Assembly: GCF_014839805.1 (NCBI RefSeq)
Contig: NC_051120.1
Span: 5,952,001 to 6,016,000, forward strand
Source of the DNA: Manduca sexta
Taxonomy: Eukaryota; Arthropoda; Insecta; Lepidoptera; Sphingidae
Length of the DNA: 64,000 nt
Reading direction: 5' to 3'
In this document: positions 57,682-64,000 of the stretch, one piece after another
Layout: each line of letters opens with the position of its first letter
How positions within the stretch are numbered: position 1 is the first letter of the stretch
The notes under the pieces: model-generated
The model's database searches: none
Told to the model about the DNA's origin: nothing
Seen by the model: only the letters and a program-made list of their open reading frames with translations
Program-made: the position numbers and the translations under genes

Positions 57682-60600
57682 ATGTGTGGTCGAACCGGTC
57701 TGTGCGTATAGCTTATATTTTGTGCACAATACTTATTTAAAATTTATACGTAACTTATGTAGCAGAACTTGCAATGATTGTAAATTTTAAATAACATTTC
57801 AGTTCACTCAATAAGGATCAAGTCCAATGTGCTTGTAGCTACAAACCCAAAGGGGCCAGCGTGTATAAAAAGCCAGATTGGTTGCCGGAGCATAATGCCG
57901 GAAAAGAATACAAACCATCCTACAATATAGCCCCAACAGATGTTACTCCTATTCTTATCTCTTCAAGTAAATTTAAAAATGCAACATCTGGCAGCAGACT
58001 GTTGAAACCGATGATGTGGGGAATAATACCGCCATGGCATAAGGTACACAAAAAAATGCGACGAAACAATTTATTTTTTCAAAACATTTCAAAATCGCAA
58101 ACAAGAGTCTAATCATTGTATGTGATATTTTGAACCCGATAAGGATGTTCCTAAGAAATTTATTAGATTTAAATAAAATATCATTTTATGTTTATTATGT
58201 TCCCTGAAAGAAAAAAAAAGAGTGACTGCACTATCACTATTTATATTTGATGTACATTCCATAAATATATAGAACATTTTTCAAAGTTAACAATGACCAT
58301 GGTTTAAATACTAGAAATAAAATAATGAAGTTAATCTCAAAACTGGGCTCCAAAAGATGATCAGATGTTATGTGGGTTAGTGTATACACATAATAACAAA
58401 GTTCCTTAAGTAGATCAAGTCCTTAAATACAGGTAAATTTCAAGCAACTATGAAACAAAAGTTGGATAATAAATTGTTGTATATTAGTAGATCTGAGCAG
58501 GGCTGGATTGGGAATGTGGGGTCTTCTAAGCGAAGCATAGTTAGGAACCTGTTTTTCTCTTTCCTGACTATTTTAACCACAACCTAATTAATTGACTTAA
58601 AATGAAGATCATGTATTTGCCATGTTACAAGTTTTTATTTTATTGATCATTATGTTTTGACTATATTATGAAGATATAACACATCGGTGAGTAAGTCCCG
58701 AGCCTAATATATAAATGGCGCTGTAACGGATAAATACTACCGATTTTTAAAAAATACCGACCTTAATGTAACGCACGTCACAATTTCATAACATTTTAAC
58801 TATTTGTTTAAAAGTTACAGAGATTTTAGTGATGCTACTTTGAGTATCTCCAAAAAAATTGACAAAAAAGAACTTCTAGTGTTGATTAAACATTGTTTTT
58901 TTAAGTGAAACAATACCGTTAAATCAAAAGTTTGGCTTGATAAATGTTATGAGAACTCTGTTCCACCAAATGCAATTGTTAAACGTTGGTTTTCTGAATT
59001 TAAACGTAGGCGTACAGACACCAATGATGCTGAATGCTTTGGACGTCCAAATGAGGTTGTTATTCCAGATAACATAAAAAAATACACAAAATCGTTTTGG
59101 AAGATCATAAAGTGATGTTACAGGGGATAGCCGACATTCTAAAGATATCAAAAGGCAATGCATTTGTCATTTAGCATGAACATTTGTCCATGAGAAAGCT
59201 CTGTTCAAAATGGGTACCGCGTTTGCTCACTCTTGACCAAAAACATCAACGTGTTGAAGCTTCTGAGTGCTGTTTGGAGCTTTTAAGGCGAAATAAAATG
59301 ATTTTTTTCTTGCACTATGTAACAACGGACTCCAGAGTCAAAACGGCAGTCAAGTGAATGGAAAGCAACCGACTAAAGGCGTCCAAAGCGACCAAAAAGA
59401 CAAATGTCGGCTGGCAAGGTTATGGCTTCCGTGTTTTGGGATATGCAAGTTATAATATTCATTGACTATGTTCAGAAGGGAGAAAGGATCAATAGCGAAT
59501 ATAATATGGCATTACTGGTGCGTCTAAAGTATGAAATCGCGAAAAAACGGCGTCAAATAAAAAAGACAAAAGTGCTTTTCCATCAAGACAATGTCGGGTC
59601 ACAAATCGGTCGCCATAATGGCAAAACTGCATGAATTAAAGTTTGAGTTGATGTCTCACCCACCATATTCTATAGATTTGGCTCCCAGCAACTATTACCT
59701 GTTTACTAAACTAAAAAAATGCGTTCTGAAAAAAAAATGTCTCAAATGAAGAAGTGATCGCCGAAACTAAAGCGTATTTTGAAGAGTTAACCAAATGGTT
59801 TTAGAGGAAGGGTATAAAAATTTTAGAACAGCGCTGGATTGATTGTATCACTTTTGAAGGATACTATGTTGAAGAATAAAATTGTATCTTGCTAAAAAAA
59901 ATGTTTTCTGACTTAGGCTCGGGACTTATTGACCGATGTAATATATATCATCGCTCATTCAATAGAAAATCAAAGTATACGCAAGTATTTTTAACATCTT
60001 AAAAATCCTCAAATTAAACATTATTAGGGGTGCACAGGAAGGCTACGGTGGGGAAGTGCTGTATTGGCCAAATAATAGATTAAGTAATTCTTGCCTCGCT
60101 CCACCCATATCCCTTCTATTAAGAAAAAGTAAAAAGTAAGAATATTCAAAAATCAAAAAATAATGTAATATCACCTATATATTGCTTTGGGGCCATCAAG
60201 AAATTACGTCACACGTTAAAGGGAAGGGAGAGGGTCGACGAAGTGACATTGTGTGATAAGGGAGTGGGAGGGGTCCTAAATTTCATGACGTCACATTTCA
60301 AAAATTATTATAATTTAAGTGTTAAAACACGAACTTTAAACTATTACTTTACGAAAATCTCAAAAACATACAACTATATCGGTGTAAATATAAAATATTT
60401 ATCTTTATCGACCACTTGCTCTACTAGTGTTACGCGCCGACAGCCTAGGCGCCCTTTGATAAATGCCGCCAAATGCATTGCGCCTGGCGGTGATTTCTTT
60501 GTTTCTATTTCAATGAAACAACGTCATCCTTAATTCTAATATTTTTTCGGAACCGCTATTTTCATTCAATAAATTCTAAATGTATTGCAAAATATGTGAC

Positions 60601-62387
60601 GCCACATTAGGGAGGGGGAGAGTCTCACAAATGTGACCAGCCGTGACAAGGACGGGGGGAGGGGCAAAATATTATGAAATTCGTGTGACGTAATTTATGG
60701 ATGACCCCTTTCCAACCTTCATCAATTTTTTTATGTTTACTATCTTAAAAGTCGAGTCATTTATTAACCAATTTAGATTTGAAAGAATGTACTTTAAAAT
60801 TGATTCCATAGTTTTTTTTGTTGTTGTGTTGTTAAATTGTTTGTTGAGTCTGTTTCTTTTATTTTTTTAATTATCACAATCCTACAATAAGTTGGATAAA
60901 ATCAACCAATTGCATAAAATATATTGGAATAACTATTTATTTGATATTTATAGGGCGAGTATAATACTCACAAGTTGACTACAAATAATTGCCGTTTGGA
61001 AAGTATTAAAAGTTCAAAACTTTATGGTCCAATTCTGAAAAATGGAGGCAGATGTATAATTGTTGCAGAAGGTTTCTATGAGTGGCAAACAACCAACAAA
61101 TCAGCCAAAGTTAAGCAACCATATTATATATATGCCCCTCAAAATGATAACACAGTGGTGTGTTTAATATTTATATACTATTAGTATTACTAATATTTAC
61201 TAGTATTAAAATATAAATAAACTCAATTAAGTAGTCATATTACAATCAATTAGAACATACAATGATTTCAATTATTTCTATTATTTAATTAATTATAATT
61301 CTTATTAAGCACAAAATATAAACCAGGTTTATTATGTATTTTATTATTTTTAGATTGATGATGCAAGTACATGGAGAAATAACTACAATGAGGAAACTGG
61401 GTGGGATGGAATAAATCTTCTACATATAGCTGGTTTGTACGATATATGGCAAAATGGTGATAAAATCATATATGCATACTCTGTAATTACAATGGACTCA
61501 AATGAAACATTGAGTTGGCTCCATTCTAGAATGCCTGCAATTTTAGATACTCAAGATCAAATAGATGTAAGTAATAATTATAATATTAAATAATACAAAA
61601 TTAACCCAATGATTGTTAACCAATAACAACACAAAATGATAAGTGTATACATATATGATATTTCTCTTTATTGTACCTACATATACTTACTATGTAAGTA
61701 ATGAGAAAAAGAAATCACCCTGCACCTCTTTCTGTTTAGTTAGTTTGTTAGTTCAAAAAAGCCATAATGTAATAGAATATTATCAAGATTAAAATAATAA
61801 CTTGGTTCATTACTTATATTATATTATATGTTGTCATATTCATGAATTAGATATAATTATACACAAAGTTATCTAAACAATTTTTCACGATTATTGTATT
61901 ATTGTGCCCATTTGGTCGCATGATTATGGCTTTAATCTCTTATCATTAGGCAAGTGAATTGTTTTTTTGTTATTTTTATATATGCACGCTAAAAACTTAA
62001 CAGGTTATCAATCCTAAATAATAAAATATAAAAGGACTACGGCCTCAGGAATAAAGGCTTGCGTTTTTTAAAATAGGTTCCACATTAAGTGCTTGTATTA
62101 TATTTCAGGCGTGGCTGGACACTGAGAATGTTAATCCAGATTTGGCTCTTGAGCATTTAAAACCAGTTAAATTATTATCATGGCACAAAGTATCTACGAC
62201 TGTGAATAACTCAAGAAATAAATCCGATGATTGTAATAAAAGGATGAAAGTTGAAGAGAGTAAGAAATCGCAAAAATCTTTAACTGCTTGGCTCACAAAA
62301 CCAGAAAAGAGAAAAGTTTCAGATGAATGTAATCGACAAGTCAAGAAAATAAAAATTGAATCGTGTACAAAATCCAACAGTTCATAA
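57682..62387 (+). CDS. HMCES: Abasic site processing protein HMCES (SRAP domain)
   Basis: Shields abasic sites in single-stranded DNA at replication forks by forming a thiazolidine DNA-protein crosslink through its Cys2. Five exons join in frame: 57682-57701, 57803-58043, 60954-61157, 61354-61566 and 62109-62387 (318 aa). The first exon is only 20 bases (MCGRTGL) and uses donor GTGCGT at 57702; the later GTATAG would put a stop after the join. Key residues are visible: Cys2 exposed after Met removal, Asn48 in YNIAPT, Glu126 in EGFYEW, and His212 in LHSRMP. A PIP-box-like QKSLTAWL lies at about 281-288, in a Lys-rich tail. The usual family length is about 330-350 aa. Intron 2 (2.9 kb) holds a mariner relic and an inverted-repeat element. 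An AATAAA overlaps the stop codon. Confidence 0.93.
58681..59940 (+). mobile_element. Degenerate mariner element in HMCES intron 2
   Basis: Terminal inverted repeats: the left end ACATCGGTGAGTAAGTCCCG (then AGCCTAA) is matched by the reverse complement of the right end TACATCGGTCAATAAGTCCC (then GAGCCTAA). Length is about 1.26 kb. The interior holds broken transposase frames in HMCES orientation: 'KCYENSVPPNAIVKRWFSEF', 'RLLTLDQKHQRVEASE' and 'FHQDNVGSQIG'. These are separated by stops and frame changes, so the element cannot make its own transposase. It differs from the maT element at 47597. Confidence 0.85.
58915..59880 (+). pseudogene. Broken mariner transposase
   Basis: Pieces of a mariner transposase in several frames. 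There is an N-terminal helix-turn-helix part at about 58925-59100, a middle part at about 59200-59300 with 'SKWVPRLLTLDQKHQRV', and a catalytic part at about 59400-59640. The latter has 'VMASVFWDMQVIIFIDY' and 'FHQDNVGSQ', equivalent to the HQDNAR catalytic region of other mariners. 'LMSHPPYSIDLAPSNYYLF' follows at about 59648-59704. The third catalytic Asp is expected at the 'APSDYHLF'-type motif and appears changed to Asn (APSNYYLF). Several frameshifts and stops separate the pieces. Confidence 0.8.
60189..60708. mobile_element. Inverted-repeat element (520 bp) in HMCES intron 2
   Basis: The left end GGGGCCATCAAGAAATTACG (TCACACG) matches the reverse complement of the right end GGGGTCATCCATAAATTACG (TCACACG). 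Both sides also have G/C-rich sub-terminal tracts and a GACGTCACAT / GGCGTCACAT motif about 100-120 bases in, so a longer imperfect inverted repeat exists. No transposase is present. The family is not recognised. Confidence 0.7.
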
Positions 62388-62391
62388 TAAA
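62386..62391 (+). terminator. Poly(A) hexamer overlapping the HMCES stop codon
   Basis: The TAA stop at 62385-62387 is followed by TAAA, so AATAAA spans 62386-62391. If used, the 3' UTR would be only about 20-30 bases. Further AT-rich sequence downstream offers weaker alternatives. Confidence 0.45.
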
Positions 62392-62756
62392 ATGTTGAAT
62401 CCTTTTATAAGACTAAACCATTAGTACTTATGTTTTAATTTTATCTATAGATACAGGTAAAACATTTAGTAAGGTAGATAATCACTTTTTAAATATCTTT
62501 TATCAAAAAGCCAAATTGTAGCGCAGAAAAGATTATCTAGTTGAGTTAAAAAAAAAGTTATAAAAGTGTAATTGGTTGGAAGTGTTTACAGGTACTTACC
62601 TATTAAACAATAGAAAATAATTACGCATAAACAGGCATGACGCCACCGTAAGGTAGAATGAAAATTGATGCTAGTATAAGAAAGAGATGGAGGGATATTC
62701 CTACTACGCGCCCACCTTTGTTAATTGCAAATCAATACATATTTTAAACTACATTT
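62392..62756. other. Intergenic stretch after HMCES
   Basis: AT-rich sequence with no gene seen. It may hold the real HMCES 3' UTR end. Confidence 0.45.
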
Positions 62757-62985
62757 TGCTCGGCTTCTGTTCGACCGGCGTGAAAGTTTTTTAGGGATAT
62801 AGTTTCCCGGGATAAAAATCACGCTATATATTATCATAGGATAGAAAGTAAGTAGCCTATATTCTTCCCAGGGTCTCAATCAATCTCCATACCTAATTTC
62901 ATCTAAATCCGTTGGGTAGTTTCTTTCTCGCATTAAGATAGGCAGACAGATGCGACGGCAGGCTTTGTTGTATGATAAGTATATT
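62757..62985 (+). repeat. Interspersed repeat family F1 copy
   Basis: 'GCTCGGCTTCTGTTCGACCG', 'AGTTTCCCGGGATAAAAATC', 'CATACCTAATTTCATCTAAA' and 'TCCGTTGGGTAGTTTC' are the F1 blocks in order, with a tail of 'AGGCTTTGTTGTATGATAAG'. Confidence 0.65.
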
Positions 62986-63249
62986 TTTTTAGAACTTTTT
63001 AAGAGGAACAATTCCATGATAACCACCGATACATATATATGTACTATGTACTAGATCTGATATGACAACGATTCATGTTTTAGAGCTGCAGCCTAACTTT
63101 ATTTCTAACTCCAGATTTTGAACAAATACTGCACCTATAGGGAAGTTCGTGTCTATAGAATATACGTCAATGATTGTCACTATTTGTTGCGTACCTAACT
63201 TTAACCGTTTGCTCAGCGCACGCAACGGAACTCTTAAGAAGTAGAAATT

Positions 63250-63440
63250 TTCCCCGTTTTTGCAACATTTTTCATTGCTCTTCGCTCTTATTGGTCGTAG
63301 CGTGATGGATGATATACCTACCTACAGCCTTCCTCAATAAATGGGCAATCCAATAATAAAATAATATTACAGTTTGAACCAGTATTTCCTGAGATTAACA
63401 TGCTCAAACAAACCCTTCACCTTTGTACAGTAGTATAGAT
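63250..63440 (+). repeat. Interspersed repeat family F2 copy
   Basis: 'TTTTTGCAACATTTTTCATT', 'GGTCGTAGCGTGATGGATGA', 'GGGCAATCCAATAATAAAAT' and 'TATTTCCTGAGATTAACATG' match 16726-16920 in order. Confidence 0.6.
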
Positions 63441-63524
63441 AAGAATTTCAACCTTGCCTTCTAATTTGATGCTTTTCGATAGTGTTATAGTGAATCTACG
63501 TATATGTACAAAATCAAACATACT

Positions 63525-63660
63525 AAATAGTCACCACCGTGGTGAGATTTCCGGTTCCATCCCCGGGTCAGATAAAATAATCTTGGGTCTTTCCACTCCG
63601 TATTAATTTTGAGTCTGGACTTTTGTCCGATAGACATGAATAGATAACGATGACCCATAA
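63525..63660 (+). repeat. SINE-like fragment
   Basis: A weak tRNA-type head (CACCGTGGTGAGATTTCCGG, then 'TTCCATCCCCGGGTCAG') followed by 'TTGGGTCTTTCCACTCCGTA' and 'GAGTCTGGACTTTTGTCCGA', as in the SINE-like family. Confidence 0.5.
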
Positions 63661-63856
63661 AATATTATGGGTAAAATATTTTTTTTTTTAAATACTTTAA
63701 CCCATTTACCCACCCCAGGGGAAATAACTACGGATTAAGTTACTATGGAGGATAGAGGTGATAAACTGTGTAAAGATTTTTTAAATGTGTGGTATACTGA
63801 TATTGATATTACTTAGCGGATTTAGCTATAGCCGGTCTTGGTTTAGTTATGACTGT

Positions 63857-64000
63857 CTCGGTGGCGTAATTGTACACGGTACTAGTACGACTAATGCGCT
63901 GAGGTCTTAGGTTAAAATCCCGGATCGGGTCAAAATAATTGTGACTGGGTTTTTCCATCGTAAAACATTACTCAGTCTCAGCTCGGAGTCAGAAAGTTGA
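63857..64000 (+). repeat. SINE-like element cut by the window end
   Basis: Head CTGTCTCGGTGGCGTAATTG, B-box-like 'GGTTAAAATCCCGGATCGGG' and then 'GACTGGGTTTTTCCATCG'. It is the same family as 3656-3880 in plus orientation and continues past the window. Confidence 0.6.

Noticed and set aside
57702..57712. HMCES exon 1 ending at GTATAG (MCGRTGLC)
   Set aside because: Joining there to the only acceptor (57802) produces an immediate stop. The GTGCGT donor at 57702 restores the frame.
1..64000. CRISPR arrays, bacterial operons or phage genes
   Set aside because: No spaced short direct repeats of that kind. All recognised genes are split eukaryotic genes or transposon genes.

Overview
This is a window of an AT-rich, intron-containing nuclear genome from an insect, most probably a moth or butterfly (Lepidoptera). 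The evidence is short split genes with GT-AG introns of tens to thousands of bases, insect-type orthologues (a core alpha-1,3-fucosyltransferase, Tim8, SAFB), an almost intact maT-type (DD37D) mariner, and many short interspersed repeats of kinds common in lepidopteran introns. These include tRNA-headed SINE-like copies and the family containing 'TTTTCCCGAGATAGAAAGTAG' variants. No prokaryotic operon, phage, CRISPR array or plasmid feature is present.

Layout. 1-5.4 kb: no gene seen, one SINE-like copy. 5.4-10.3 kb: a compact housekeeping cluster with PSMG2 (proteasome assembly chaperone 2, minus) divergent from Tim8 (plus). Tim8 is followed only 26 bp later by an intronless Pex3 (plus), then by a small hydrophobic ORF. 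10.3-30.1 kb: about 20 kb of gene-poor DNA rich in MITEs and interspersed repeats, with one CpG-rich, promoter-like island at 13.2-13.65 kb. 30.2-36.5 kb: a seven-exon alpha-1,3-fucosyltransferase (FucTA-like, plus) whose reading frame I could join completely. 36.5-39.8 kb: gene-poor. 39.8-40.4 kb: CCDC115/Vma22 (minus), divergent from the 17-exon SAFB gene (plus, 41.15-49.65 kb), which carries the mariner in its last intron. 51.25-52.91 kb: a large near-perfect palindrome (foldback element). 54.0-56.8 kb: DELE1-like gene (minus, four exons), divergent from HMCES (plus, five exons, 57.7-62.4 kb). HMCES intron 2 holds a decayed mariner and a 520-bp inverted-repeat element. 62.4-64 kb: interspersed repeats.

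The genes do not form one pathway. They are ordinary housekeeping genes: proteasome assembly, mitochondrial import, peroxisome biogenesis, Golgi N-glycan fucosylation, V-ATPase assembly, nuclear RNA/chromatin binding, mitochondrial stress signalling and protection of abasic DNA. They are arranged as three head-to-head pairs (PSMG2/Tim8, CCDC115/SAFB, DELE1/HMCES), each likely sharing a promoter region.

The most interesting observations are the probable Tim8-Pex3 dicistronic arrangement, a 93-base frame-preserving intron in CCDC115 that mimics a membrane helix if retained, the 1.67-kb palindrome, several miRNA-precursor-like hairpins, and a duplicated composite repeat. I saw no clearly new biological system. 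All gene identities come from reading the translated protein by eye, without database searches.
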